Positions 45,273 to 54,189 are shown, counted from the first letter of the stretch. The stretch is DNA of 64,000 nucleotides from Paenibacillus uliginis N3/975 (GCF_900177425.1 NZ_LT840184.1:4318263-4382262); one strand, 5' to 3'. A program made the numbers and translations. Notes: generated by a model from the sequence alone, not told the origin.

Positions 45273-45509
45273 GTGGCACGCATGTTTCGAGTACTCGGTT
45301 TTTTCACACTGACCATCGGTTTGATGGCTTTTGCCGGGGGCTTGGTTGAAATGGCTCTGCTCTTCTTCCTGCAGACGGCGTTTTTCGTGATTCTGGGATA
45401 TTTGAACTTCACGGAGAGAACCTATATTCTTCTCTTCTGGGCTTATATGATCGTGACCTTTACCGGCTTCAGCTATTGGACGATCTTCGAAATGGGCCTA
45501 CCACTCTAA
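45273..45509 (+). CDS. DUF2626 small membrane protein
   Basis: 78-residue hydrophobic protein with three helices. MARMFRVLGFFTLTIGLMAF and LLFFLQTAFFVILGYLNFTER match the DUF2626 family (B. subtilis YqgY) as remembered; function unknown. GTG 45273 is chosen because GAGAGGAGG ends 8 bases upstream, whereas ATG 45267 is only 2 bases away. Single-gene unit with its own promoter and terminator. Confidence 0.8.
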   Translation: MARMFRVLGFFTLTIGLMAFAGGLVEMALLFFLQTAFFVILGYLNFTERTYILLFWAYMIVTFTGFSYWTIFEMGLPL

Positions 45510-45532
45510 CATCCCAGCTTATGAAAACAGAT

Positions 45533-45571
45533 AAAAAAGCGATCAGGCAGTCTTTTGCCGGTCGCTTTTTT
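45533..45571. terminator. Bidirectional terminator after the DUF2626 gene
   Basis: AAAAAAGCGATCAGGCA pairs with TTGCCGGTCGCTTTTTT (one mismatch), giving a stem flanked by A and T runs. Confidence 0.9.
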
Positions 45572-45635
45572 AATGCGCTTACATACTGCTTCATCTGAAT
45601 TAACGGCTATATTTAAATAAGACAAGGGTTGATAT

Positions 45636-46829
45636 TTGAGCACTACACGTCATATATTGGTTAAAATGAAGGGATTGCGTATTCCTGAGAAACCAGACAT
45701 TTTTATCAAGGGGGATACCCGTTTGATTGCGCATAAACCACGCCTATACATAATACTTCTCCTCTGCATGCTGCTTATCATTGGTACCGCTGTAGGTCCC
45801 AAAACCGCATTTGCTCTTCCTGAGACGACAGCAGTCGACTCGGAAGAAGCACGAAAGCTGCTTGAGGACAGCCTATCTATTGTGGAAATCGATCATGAGA
45901 TCGAACGAATCGGAAAGAGACAAAAAGAGCTTGAACAAATCCAAAGCTCTCTGGAGACCAAAATATCAAACATCGAACTGCAAATCCAAGAACGCCAAGA
46001 ACAGGCCGGTATCGTTCTAAGGGCTTACTATATGGGAGAACGTGAAAGTCTGCTCAACCTGCTTCTGTCTGCACAAAGTCTAACCGGATTTTTCAGAATA
46101 CTGGATTTTTACGATCTGATTATACAAAATGACCAAGCCATCTTAAGAGCTTACAATCAACAGTATAAAGAGCTTGTGTCTGCTCAAATGAAAGCTTCCC
46201 GTAATGCAGCCCAGCTGACGGAAGTTAAAGATAACCTTGTCAAGCAGAGAGCGCGTGTGCTGGCACTGGAGGAACAGGTGAATGGGGCACTTGCTTCCAG
46301 CAGCAATCCCCAGGCTATGGCTAAGTTAATCGAGGAATTTACGTTGTATTGGGAGAACGTCGGTATCTATGAGGTTAAACGCCACTTTCAGGCTCTGGCT
46401 GGTGCTATGAATAACCTCCCTACCTTTATCCAGGGCAGCAAGAATATGCTTAAGACGAACGGAAAAGAATATACGATTAACATTAATGAAAATGATTTAA
46501 ATGAATTTTTGAGGTCAGAGAATGAATTGTTTAACACCTTTGCATTTCATTTTGACGATGGAAAAATATCTGCCGAGGGAGAAAGCGGTAACTTATCACT
46601 TCTCATTGAAGGACGTTACACCATCATAAATGATCCCGAGAACGCTATAATGTTTCAGATCGACAAGCTTGTATTCAATCGGATCGAACTGCCTGATACG
46701 ACTAGGCAAGCACTCCAGAACGAGTTCGATATGAACTTTTATCCCAAACAGCTCGTTTCCTTCCTAAAGGCAACGGAGGTTAGCACTGATAATAAGGTCC
46801 TGTATGTTAAACTTGAGCTCGACATGTAA
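45636..46829 (+). CDS. Secreted or membrane-anchored coiled-coil protein with a YpmS-like C-terminal domain
   Basis: 397 residues, function not recognised. A 35-residue basic start leads into a hydrophobic segment (YIILLLCMLLIIGTAVG) and an AFA-like cleavage region. Residues 65-225 form a long coiled coil of the PcsB/CwlO N-terminal type (RAYYMGERESLLNLLLSAQSLTGFF, in part), which in wall hydrolases is the autoinhibitory FtsEX-interacting region. There is no NlpC/P60 or CHAP domain; instead residues 280-397 (IMFQIDKLVFNRIELPD, FDMNFYPKQLVSFLKATEV) resemble YpmS/DUF2140-like or BPI-like lipid-binding folds. TTG 45636 has AAGGG 8 bases upstream; an ATG 10 codons later lacks a site. Confidence 0.6.
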   Translation: MSTTRHILVKMKGLRIPEKPDIFIKGDTRLIAHKPRLYIILLLCMLLIIGTAVGPKTAFALPETTAVDSEEARKLLEDSLSIVEIDHEIERIGKRQKELEQIQSSLETKISNIELQIQERQEQAGIVLRAYYMGERESLLNLLLSAQSLTGFFRILDFYDLIIQNDQAILRAYNQQYKELVSAQMKASRNAAQLTEVKDNLVKQRARVLALEEQVNGALASSSNPQAMAKLIEEFTLYWENVGIYEVKRHFQALAGAMNNLPTFIQGSKNMLKTNGKEYTININENDLNEFLRSENELFNTFAFHFDDGKISAEGESGNLSLLIEGRYTIINDPENAIMFQIDKLVFNRIELPDTTRQALQNEFDMNFYPKQLVSFLKATEVSTDNKVLYVKLELDM

Positions 46830-46832
46830 GAG

Positions 46833-46880
46833 TGCGAGATAAAGATCCACTTTACTCCGAAGTTTATACTTTCTTATCGC
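46833..46880. repeat. 48-bp dispersed repeat, copy 1
   Basis: 43 of 48 bases match the copy at 56420-56467; the stretch TTTACTCCGAAGTTTATACTTTCTTATC is identical. Ends are inverted (GCGAGATAAAG, CTTTCTTATCGC). Lies directly after a stop codon and 8 bases before a bidirectional terminator, between convergent genes. Confidence 0.88.
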
Positions 46881-46888
46881 TTAAAAAG

Positions 46889-46915
46889 AAAAAGCTGCCG
46901 AAATCGGCAGCTTTT
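46889..46915. terminator. Bidirectional terminator
   Basis: AAAAGCTGCCGA and TCGGCAGCTTTT form a perfect 12-bp stem with a 2-base centre, between the convergent coiled-coil gene and the solute-binding protein gene. Confidence 0.9.
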
Positions 46916-46921
46916 CTTGAA

Positions 46922-48157
46922 TTATTTAGATGAAACCTTATACTGTTCCCGAAACTCTTCTACAGTCATATGACCGTTCAAAAGGTCACTCACTAACCTC
47001 GAATACATTAAAAAGCCGTCCCCGCGTCCGAAATCCAGTTTCACAGCTTCTTCACGTTCCAATAGCGATCGAAGCCGGTCCAAAGATTCTTTCCAGCTCT
47101 CCGAACGATTGATAGCGCTGTCAGTAATACTGTAAAAATCGGACAATGCTGGTAATTTACCTGTACTTTCAGCCCATTTACGCTCCATTTCTTTCGATGT
47201 CATCTCAGAAACCCAGGCCATCGCAAGCTGAGATGACTCGCTCTGTGAGGTTACAGCAACACTTCGGGAACGAACAACAGGTTTTCGTTTTTCCTTGCTG
47301 TAGTCTGGAAGCCAAAGTCGATATCCCTCAGGAAAGTCCCTCCTAAAGACGGAATAAGCTGCGATAGCGACAGAAGCGTTATCGCCTTCTATCTCCTCCA
47401 TCAGAGCCGCTACGTCATCTGTCAGCTTGAGCCAGGAAGCACCTGCAGGAGGAGCCAGCATGCGCAATATCTCTTTATCCGGTCTTGCAGGATCACCACT
47501 CAGTGCACTTACAGCAGCCGCAAATGCATACGGATCTTCCGGATCCAAGACAAACACAGGTTTTTTTCCCATGCTTTTCTTGAAATCCTGCCAACTCTTA
47601 CGGCTGGATGGCAGCTCAGAGACCGTTTCTTCATCCGCTTGCCAAGCAAGTACATAAGGATCCATATCAAACGGAATCCCCCACTGATAACCGTTCCACT
47701 GAACAGACGAAAGCAAGCCCCCCAAAAGCTGAGAATCAGGCACAACAGCTTGTGAAGCGTCTATTGGGCGTAAAAACCCCTTAACCGCGAGCGATTTAAT
47801 CCAGTGGCTGTCAATGAATAAAACATCAGGACCTTCGCCAAGGCTCATTTTTTGAATAAGAGATTCCTCACTAGAACCTAACGTTTCCATAGGAATGATC
47901 TCAACCTCTGCACCTGTCTTCTCCATGAATTGTTCATTCATCTGATGAAGTGTATCGAGCTCAGCATCGTCCATCTGAACAGCAATTTGTATCGGTCCCA
48001 AGTCACTCTCCGGTGTATCAGGCGTTTGTGATGGCGGGACAGGTTCTTTGCCAGGAGGATCACTGCCTATATGTCTAGTAAATTCAAAGCTCGGAGATAG
48101 GCTGGTTAAAGAAAGAAGTAATATGGCAAAAAGAAACCAATAGTTTTTTCGTTTCAT
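46922..48157 (-). CDS. Orphan family 1 extracellular solute-binding protein
   Basis: 411-residue periplasmic-binding-type protein. A signal-anchor-like start (MKRKNYWFLFAILLLSLTSL) is not followed by a lipobox Cys; a Pro-rich stretch (PPGKEPVPPSQTPDTPE) comes next. The mature part has MNEQFMEKTGAEVEII, EGPDVLFIDSHWIKSLAVKG and WNGYQWGIPFDMDPYVLAWQ, typical for carbohydrate-type binding proteins. No permease or ATPase gene is adjacent, so it either works with distant subunits or has a sensing role. Substrate unknown. Confidence 0.75.
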   Translation of the reverse strand: MKRKNYWFLFAILLLSLTSLSPSFEFTRHIGSDPPGKEPVPPSQTPDTPESDLGPIQIAVQMDDAELDTLHQMNEQFMEKTGAEVEIIPMETLGSSEESLIQKMSLGEGPDVLFIDSHWIKSLAVKGFLRPIDASQAVVPDSQLLGGLLSSVQWNGYQWGIPFDMDPYVLAWQADEETVSELPSSRKSWQDFKKSMGKKPVFVLDPEDPYAFAAAVSALSGDPARPDKEILRMLAPPAGASWLKLTDDVAALMEEIEGDNASVAIAAYSVFRRDFPEGYRLWLPDYSKEKRKPVVRSRSVAVTSQSESSQLAMAWVSEMTSKEMERKWAESTGKLPALSDFYSITDSAINRSESWKESLDRLRSLLEREEAVKLDFGRGDGFLMYSRLVSDLLNGHMTVEEFREQYKVSSK

Positions 48158-48316
48158 ACCTTCTCCTTTCCTTCTTGAGCTCTGTCCTTATTTTACCAGA
48201 CTCATAGGGCTCTTGTCCTACCTTTTTTATAGATAAACAAGACCATTTTTCACCATTTCAATTGAACTAAAGATTCTTGGCTTGAACATCACATCGATTA
48301 GGTCTTATTTAAGGTA

Positions 48317-48370
48317 CAAAAATCAAGCAGGTCACCCAAACTCATCAGGTAACCTGCTTTTGCTTTTTTT
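48317..48370 (-). terminator. Terminator of phoH
   Basis: AAGCAGGTTACC and GGGTGACCTGCTT (minus strand) form a 12-bp stem with one mismatch, followed by GATTTTTG. The plus strand also ends in T runs, so it can work both ways. The rest of 48158-48455 shows nothing else. Confidence 0.75.
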
Positions 48371-48454
48371 CTGAGAGTTGTTCCTATTATTCATTTAGAA
48401 ATCTTTTGTTCGGACAACACCCTCCAGATTGTATCATTTCCCGGAAAATAGAGT

Positions 48455-49786
48455 TTACAGCAAATCTGCCGCCAACTGGGCCAGCTTCGACCGCTCGCCT
48501 TTCGTCAACGTGATATGACCACTCAGACTTTCCTGTTTAAAGCGCTCAACAACATAAGTCAACCCGTTACTAACAGCATCCAAGTAGGGATGATCAATCT
48601 GCTCCGGATCTCCCATCAAAATAACCTTACTTCCTTCCCCTGCACGGGAGACGATCGTTTTGACTTCATGTCGGGATAAATTCTGGGCCTCATCCACAAT
48701 AATGAACTGGCCTGGAATGGAGCGTCCTCGTATATAAGTCAGTGCCTCTACTTGAATACTTCCAAGCCCCATTAAAATTTTATCAATATCGCCTGCTTTT
48801 TTTGTATCGAACAGAAATTCCAGATTATCATATATCGGCTGCATCCACGGGCGGAGCTTTTCTTCTTTTTCACCGGGTAGATAACCGATATCTTTCCCCA
48901 TAGGAACGACCGGCCTTGCGATCAGCAGCTTTTTGTATTTGTGGTCATCCTCTACTTTACACAAACCGGCGGCTAGTGCGAGCAGTGTCTTGCCTGTACC
49001 GGCCTTGCCTGTTATCGTAACCAATGGTATATCGTCATTCAATAATAGCTCTAAAGCCATTCTCTGTTGAGCATTGCGGGCTGATATCCCCCACACCGGA
49101 TCGTTGCTGAGATAAAGAGGCTCCAGCCTTGTGGCATCCGAGTTCACGCGAAGCAATGCCGACTTTCCGCTTCCCATCTCGTCTTTCAAAATAACAAATT
49201 CATGTGGAAAGAGGGTATACGGAAGCTGAAGAGGCTTGATTGGTAATGAACGATAGCTGTAAAACTCATCTATTACTGATGGGTGTACCTTCAGAGTTGT
49301 ATGGCCTGCATACAACTCACTCGGGTCCGCTGTTCTGTCAGACAAATAATCCTGGGCTGTCAGACCAAGCACATCCGCTTTAATTCTGACCAGCACATCC
49401 TTGCTGACCAACACGACAGGACGCGAATTTTCTTTAGGTTCTTCCTCCAATTTATAATTCAAAGCGACGGCCAGAATCCGATTGTCGTTCGAGGCCTCGC
49501 AAAACATCTCTTGTACCTTAACAAAGCTGCGGTGGTTCAGCTCAACCTTGAGTCTGCCTCCGTGTTCTAATGGAACACCATCATGCAGTTGTCCCTTCTC
49601 CCTGAGTCCGTCAAGCAGACGTGATACAGAGCGGGCATTCCGTCCGAGCTCATCGGCATTTCGCTTCTTGGAGTCGATTTCTTCAAGTACAACAGCGGGA
49701 ATGACCACATCATGCTCCTCAAATGCAAAAATTGCATTAGGATCGTGCAACAGAACGTTGGTATCCAGTACAAAAATTTTTTTCAT
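48455..49786 (-). CDS. PIN-PhoH fusion ATPase (YlaK/PhoH2 type)
   Basis: 443 residues: an N-terminal PIN nuclease domain (FVLDTNVLLHDPNAIFAFEEHDVVIP, in part; conserved Asp and Glu in VVLEEIDSKK) joined to a C-terminal PhoH ATPase with Walker A TGKAGTGKTLLALAAG and Walker B FIIVDEAQNLSRHE. This PhoH2 architecture is a sequence-specific RNA helicase/ribonuclease in mycobacteria. In B. subtilis the corresponding ylaK is in the yla region with ylaG(typA) and ylaH, also present here. Single transcription unit. Confidence 0.92.
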   Translation of the reverse strand: MKKIFVLDTNVLLHDPNAIFAFEEHDVVIPAVVLEEIDSKKRNADELGRNARSVSRLLDGLREKGQLHDGVPLEHGGRLKVELNHRSFVKVQEMFCEASNDNRILAVALNYKLEEEPKENSRPVVLVSKDVLVRIKADVLGLTAQDYLSDRTADPSELYAGHTTLKVHPSVIDEFYSYRSLPIKPLQLPYTLFPHEFVILKDEMGSGKSALLRVNSDATRLEPLYLSNDPVWGISARNAQQRMALELLLNDDIPLVTITGKAGTGKTLLALAAGLCKVEDDHKYKKLLIARPVVPMGKDIGYLPGEKEEKLRPWMQPIYDNLEFLFDTKKAGDIDKILMGLGSIQVEALTYIRGRSIPGQFIIVDEAQNLSRHEVKTIVSRAGEGSKVILMGDPEQIDHPYLDAVSNGLTYVVERFKQESLSGHITLTKGERSKLAQLAADLL

Positions 49787-50054
49787 CGTATCCCCTCCAC
49801 TGCTCCTTCATTACACACATCCACCACATTATCGAAGCAAACCCCATATAGTTCGTTCTATGCTGTATGAAAGGACAAAATGAACCTTTGAGACTGCTAT
49901 TCTCAAGTTATTGGCCAGGGCGCGCTGCTGTATTACTAACCATCACCTCCTTTCAGAATACAAGAGGTTTACAATAAATAGGCAGTTTACGACAACAGCT
50001 GTCAATGTAATGACAGAGTCCGTACTTGCCACGCAAAAATCTGCAAAAACGTAC

Positions 50055-50088
50055 AAAAAAAGCCCAGTGATAACATCACTAGGCTTTT
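50055..50088 (-). terminator. Terminator that includes the stop codon of the PPOX gene
   Basis: AGCCTAGTGAT and ATCACTGGGCT (minus strand, one G-T pair) form the stem, followed by TTTTTTT. The TAG stop of the gene is part of the 5' arm. The 155-base region upstream to 49933 shows nothing else. Confidence 0.85.
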
Positions 50089-50531
50089 CGCATGGCAGCA
50101 AAAACTTGTCCGTCAAGCTTTTCGGCTGCGCGCTCATCATAAATTTTAACATACTCAGGAGATGCAACTAATTCAATACCGTGAAAAAGTGCATTCCTCA
50201 CCGCTTCAACATGAATGTCGAAACAACACATGTCAAATGGCACTTCATCCAGAGGGCCCTGACGAACTTCAGCACGACCTCCGATAGCAAATACTTGTTC
50301 GTCTCCATACACCGTTACGGTCACAAGTGGATTTTGCTTGAGATTGTTCACAAGCCGTGAACGATAATCAATCGCTAACCGGAGTGTGAAAGGATCTACC
50401 ACATAAATCCATGAAATAATGCTCGAAGTCGGGCCGCCGGATTCAGCATCCACCGTATTTAGCAAAACGAATGTTTCGGGCTGCAGTTTCTGCATCAAAG
50501 CTTCCGTCAATTGCGTAGTGGGTTGGGACAT
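50079..50531 (-). CDS. Pyridoxamine 5'-phosphate oxidase-family (PPOX) FMN-binding protein
   Basis: 150-residue split-barrel flavin-binding protein. QPETFVLLNTVDAESGGPTSSIISWIY is the first strand pair, FTLRLAIDYRSRLVNNLKQNPLVTVTVYGD is the flavin phosphate and dimer region (both given in part). It is too short for true PdxH and its substrate is unknown; members include F420- or FMN-dependent reductases and haem-degrading enzymes. ATG 50531 follows AGGAGG by 9 bases. It lies 76 bases after the LCP gene and may be cotranscribed. Confidence 0.78.
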   Translation of the reverse strand: MSQPTTQLTEALMQKLQPETFVLLNTVDAESGGPTSSIISWIYVVDPFTLRLAIDYRSRLVNNLKQNPLVTVTVYGDEQVFAIGGRAEVRQGPLDEVPFDMCCFDIHVEAVRNALFHGIELVASPEYVKIYDERAAEKLDGQVFAAMRKA

Positions 50532-50607
50532 TACACCGGCCTCCTGTACAATGAACTTTCGTTTGTTACATTGTATTATATCACAGCGTAAAACTTGCCT
50601 TCTTTTG

Positions 50608-51690
50608 TCACGGCTTAGATGCGGATTCCGTATTTGTACCCTCCGGTTCACGGGTATGCTTGCCGGCCAGTTCATCTTTCAATGCTTGCTTCGCTTTCGT
50701 CAGCTCACTGTCGCTAATATAAACGAAAGGACTACGCCATTCGCCAGTAAGCGGCACAAATTTCACATCTTCTTTTTTAATGTCGTAATACGCCATGATC
50801 ATATTTTTAACCTGATCTTTTTCAAGATCGGTTTTCATATTATCGTCCACCGCATCAAGTACATTAAACGCTTTTGTTGCTCCACCGAACGACTTCATTC
50901 GGTCGATCAGAGAATGAAGCACCTCACTCTGACGGGCATTCCGGTCAAAGTCGTTGGACTCCTTAGTCTTCGGCTTACAGTTCATCGACTTCCGGTAGCG
51001 GACATAATCCAGTGCTTGCTTTCCATCAAGCTCTTGCGGACCGACCTTCAAATTTATATCGGTTCCGTCCACAGAGTCCCGGTGGCACATGTTATATTTC
51101 ACGTCCACGTTCACTCCACCGAGGGCATTAACTACATCACGGAATCCCTGAAAGTCAAGAACGGTAACGTAGTCTATATCCACATCCAGATATTTTCCAA
51201 GCATCGTCTTCATTTGGTCTTCGGCAAGAATACCACTCTTCTTTTCCTGCGTCTTGAATATAGGATAGAAAGCATTCAGCTTCTGGTTGGATTTATAACC
51301 TTCCAGCTGCAAGCTTGTATCTCTTGGCAATGATATCAATGTGGCTGAATTCGTCTCCGGATGCATCGAAACGACCATAACCACATCCGTAAGATGAGTC
51401 CCGGTTTCCGGCCGATGGTCCGTACCAAGCAGGAGCATCGTGATCGGTTTGACCTTAGCTGACTGCTCCGGGGCTACCTTCTCATTATTACCGGTATCAA
51501 GTATACCGTTCTCAACCTTGAGGTATAAACTTCCGGCATAAACCGCAACTCCTAAAACCGCCAGTAGCACAAGAATCAGAATAATTTTAAAAAATGATTT
51601 CACACCGCTTTTTTTCTTTGGAGGCGGCTTCTTTTTGCTTTGTCCCCCGCTTTTTGCTCTCGGAGGTAGATTAGATTGACCAGAACTCAT
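50608..51690 (-). CDS. LytR-CpsA-Psr (LCP) family cell wall glycopolymer ligase
   Basis: Attaches teichoic acid or other anionic polymers from undecaprenyl carriers to peptidoglycan. 360 residues: a basic, Pro/Lys-rich cytoplasmic start (KKKPPPKKKSG), one membrane helix (IILILVLLAVLGVAVYAGSL), then the LCP domain with TMLLLGTDHRPETGTHLTDVVM, LISLPRDTSLQ and LDGKQALDYVRYRK, which hold the conserved Asp and Arg residues. Ser/Glu-rich C-terminus. ATG 51690 has AAGGTG upstream. B. subtilis paralogues are TagT, TagU and TagV. Confidence 0.92.
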   Translation of the reverse strand: MSSGQSNLPPRAKSGGQSKKKPPPKKKSGVKSFFKIILILVLLAVLGVAVYAGSLYLKVENGILDTGNNEKVAPEQSAKVKPITMLLLGTDHRPETGTHLTDVVMVVSMHPETNSATLISLPRDTSLQLEGYKSNQKLNAFYPIFKTQEKKSGILAEDQMKTMLGKYLDVDIDYVTVLDFQGFRDVVNALGGVNVDVKYNMCHRDSVDGTDINLKVGPQELDGKQALDYVRYRKSMNCKPKTKESNDFDRNARQSEVLHSLIDRMKSFGGATKAFNVLDAVDDNMKTDLEKDQVKNMIMAYYDIKKEDVKFVPLTGEWRSPFVYISDSELTKAKQALKDELAGKHTREPEGTNTESASKP

Positions 51691-51837
51691 ATCATAACAC
51701 CTTTTTTCATTCAATTTAGAGGAATGTCCGATAAACACCCCAACATAGGAGCATTTACCGGACCATGTGTACTTCTCTCTCTTTTATAAACGAGGGTGAC
51801 TGGCAAAAAGTTTCCGGATCAACCGGCAGGGTAAAAT

Positions 51838-52134
51838 TTAGCGTGTTTTCGCTTCCGTCTGAGATTTCCTTTTCTGACGGTCCTCTACAAAATAGCGGAT
51901 CCGAACCATCAACATCAGCGCCACTGCAACGAGCAGACATTGGATAATCGGCAGTTTGTCAACTTGAAAGATGAGCAGCATGCCGGAGCCCAGTGCCATC
52001 AGGATATACAGGAGAATTTCTTTCAGAAGCGGAAGCTTCTGCTTCACCCGGAACACCTTGTTGTACACGTAAGTAATAAGCACAAAAATGATGATATAGG
52101 AAATGAGAGGATGCGCGGCAAACCAGACTTGCAT
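51838..52134 (-). CDS. ylaH: YlaH-like membrane protein
   Basis: 98 residues with three hydrophobic helices (10-27, 38-56, 62-80) and a basic C-terminus (EDRQKRKSQTEAKTR). Position directly after typA matches ylaH next to ylaG in B. subtilis; function unknown. It starts 70 bases after the typA stop, without a terminator between them. Confidence 0.8.
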   Translation of the reverse strand: MQVWFAAHPLISYIIIFVLITYVYNKVFRVKQKLPLLKEILLYILMALGSGMLLIFQVDKLPIIQCLLVAVALMLMVRIRYFVEDRQKRKSQTEAKTR

Positions 52135-52204
52135 AACAGGTTCACTCCTTTACGATAGGAAACACATTCAGCGACTTCTATATTAGAGAAGGTTGCTCTC
52201 TCTA

Positions 52205-54046
52205 TTATAGATTCGATTCCGCCATTTTACGATGCTTTTCTGCACGTTCGCGTTCACTCTTGTTCAAAACCTTCTTACGAAGACGAACGGACTTCGGTGT
52301 AATTTCACAATATTCATCGTCATTCAGGTACTCTAGCGCTTGCTCCAATGAGAACATACGAGGTGTTTTCATCTTAACGGTATCGTCCTTCGTAGCAGAA
52401 CGTACGTTAGTAAGCTGCTTCTCTTTGCAGATATTTACAACGATGTCGTTATCACGAGTATGCTCGCCGACGATCATACCTTCGTAAACTTCAGTACCTG
52501 GCTCCAGGAACAGTGTTCCACGGTCTTCCACGGACATCATGCCGTAGAATGTCGTTGATCCGTTCTCGGTTGAAACCAGAACACCTTGGTGACGTCCGCC
52601 AACCTGGCCACCATGTAGCGGTCCGTAGCTGTCGAAAGCATGGTTCATCACACCATAACCACGTGTCAGTGTCAGGAAGTGAGTACGATAGCCAATCAGT
52701 CCACGAGCAGGAATCAGGAACTCTAGACGTACCTGACCGTTACCGCTGTTAACCATGTTAACCATCTCGGCTTTACGGGAGCCCAGACTTTCCATAATTG
52801 CGCCCGTGCTGTCTTCAGGCACATCGATCATCAGACGTTCGATCGGCTCCATTTTGACACCGTCGATTTCTTTTACGATAACTTCAGGCTTGGATACCTG
52901 CAGCTCATATCCTTCACGACGCATGTTCTCAATCAGGATGCTGAGGTGAAGCTCGCCGCGACCAGATACAATATAAGCATCCGGGCTGTCTGTCTCATCC
53001 ACACGAAGGCTGACGTCTGTTTCCAGCTCTTTAAAGAGACGATCACGCAGTCTACGGGATGTAACCCATTTACCTTCACGTCCTGCAAACGGACTGTTGT
53101 TAACGAGGAACGTCATTTGCAGTGTAGGCTCATCAATCTTAAGCACAGGAAGGGCTTCAGGATGCTGAGGATCCGCAACGGTTTCGCCAATGTTAATGTC
53201 TTTAATACCGGAAATGGCAACAATGTCTCCCGCTCCCGCTTCAGCGATCTCTACACGCTTCAAACCTTGAAAACCAAACAGCTTCTCAATACGAGCAGTC
53301 TTGCTGGAACCGTCGCGGAGCATAACGGTAACTGGTTGTCCTTGCTTGATAATACCACGGTTCACGCGGCCAACAGCAATCCGACCCAAATATTCGTTGT
53401 AGTCCATCAATGTTACGAGGAACTGTAAAGGCTCGTCCACTTTCTCGGTTGGGGAAGGGATATGCTCGATAATCGTTTCGTACAGAGCAAGCATGTTGTC
53501 ATCCTGTTTCTCTGCATCAAGACTTGAAGTACCGTTCAGTGCGGATGCGTACACAACTGGAAACTCCAGTTGTTCGTCGTTCGCGCCAAGCTCGATAAAC
53601 AGGTCCAGAACTTCATCTATAACTTCCGCCGGACGAGCTGCCGGACGGTCGATTTTGTTAACAACAACAATAGGAGTTAGGTTGTGCGCAAGCGCTTTGC
53701 CAAGCACAAATTTCGTCTGAGGCATACATCCTTCATAAGCATCAACAACAAGCAGTACACCGTCAACCATCTTCATGATACGTTCCACTTCGCCACCAAA
53801 GTCAGCATGGCCTGGAGTATCCACAATGTTGATTAGAAAATCTTTATACGTTATGGCCGTATTTTTGGCCAAAATGGTAATCCCGCGTTCACGTTCCAGG
53901 TCATTCGAGTCCATCGCCCGCTCCTGCAAAGTTTCGTGCTCCCGGAAAATACCGGATTGCTGCAGCAACTGGTCGACAAGCGTCGTTTTTCCATGGTCAA
54001 CGTGGGCAATGATTGCGATGTTGCGAATCTGATCTCTAGATTGCAT
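52205..54046 (-). CDS. typA: Ribosome-associated GTPase TypA/BipA
   Basis: EF-G-like translational GTPase that helps 50S assembly under stress. 613 residues: G1 AHVDHGKTTLVDQLL, G2/G3 ERERGITILAKNTAI and NIVDTPGHADFGGEVER, G4 VVNKIDRP; then the beta-barrel domain, EF-G domains III and V, and a BipA-specific C-terminal domain ending in KRKMAESNL-like basic residues. Likely SigA promoter just upstream. Confidence 0.97.
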   Translation of the reverse strand: MQSRDQIRNIAIIAHVDHGKTTLVDQLLQQSGIFREHETLQERAMDSNDLERERGITILAKNTAITYKDFLINIVDTPGHADFGGEVERIMKMVDGVLLVVDAYEGCMPQTKFVLGKALAHNLTPIVVVNKIDRPAARPAEVIDEVLDLFIELGANDEQLEFPVVYASALNGTSSLDAEKQDDNMLALYETIIEHIPSPTEKVDEPLQFLVTLMDYNEYLGRIAVGRVNRGIIKQGQPVTVMLRDGSSKTARIEKLFGFQGLKRVEIAEAGAGDIVAISGIKDINIGETVADPQHPEALPVLKIDEPTLQMTFLVNNSPFAGREGKWVTSRRLRDRLFKELETDVSLRVDETDSPDAYIVSGRGELHLSILIENMRREGYELQVSKPEVIVKEIDGVKMEPIERLMIDVPEDSTGAIMESLGSRKAEMVNMVNSGNGQVRLEFLIPARGLIGYRTHFLTLTRGYGVMNHAFDSYGPLHGGQVGGRHQGVLVSTENGSTTFYGMMSVEDRGTLFLEPGTEVYEGMIVGEHTRDNDIVVNICKEKQLTNVRSATKDDTVKMKTPRMFSLEQALEYLNDDEYCEITPKSVRLRKKVLNKSERERAEKHRKMAESNL

Positions 54047-54135
54047 AAATATATCTCAAATCCCTTCTTTTCGAATGAGCCACCCAAAGAAGCGCCGGGC
54101 GTTAATGCCAACCGACGCTTCAACATAACCACTAT

Positions 54136-54163
54136 ATTATAGGTAATCTGATACAGAAATCAA
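54136..54163 (-). promoter_or_regulatory. Likely SigA promoter of typA
   Basis: TTGATT (54158-54163), 16-base spacer, TATAAT (54136-54141), about 90 bases before the typA start. Confidence 0.55.
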
Positions 54164-54189
54164 GTCTTTTCAGAAAATTTCCAGTAAAA

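Noticed and set aside
49943..50167. A 74-codon hydrophobic frame on the minus strand downstream of the PPOX gene
   Set aside because: It overlaps the PPOX coding region and its terminator in another frame and has no ribosome binding site.
50419..51333. A 304-codon open frame on the plus strand
   Set aside because: It lies antisense to the LCP and PPOX genes, has an improbable composition and no ribosome binding site or family motif.
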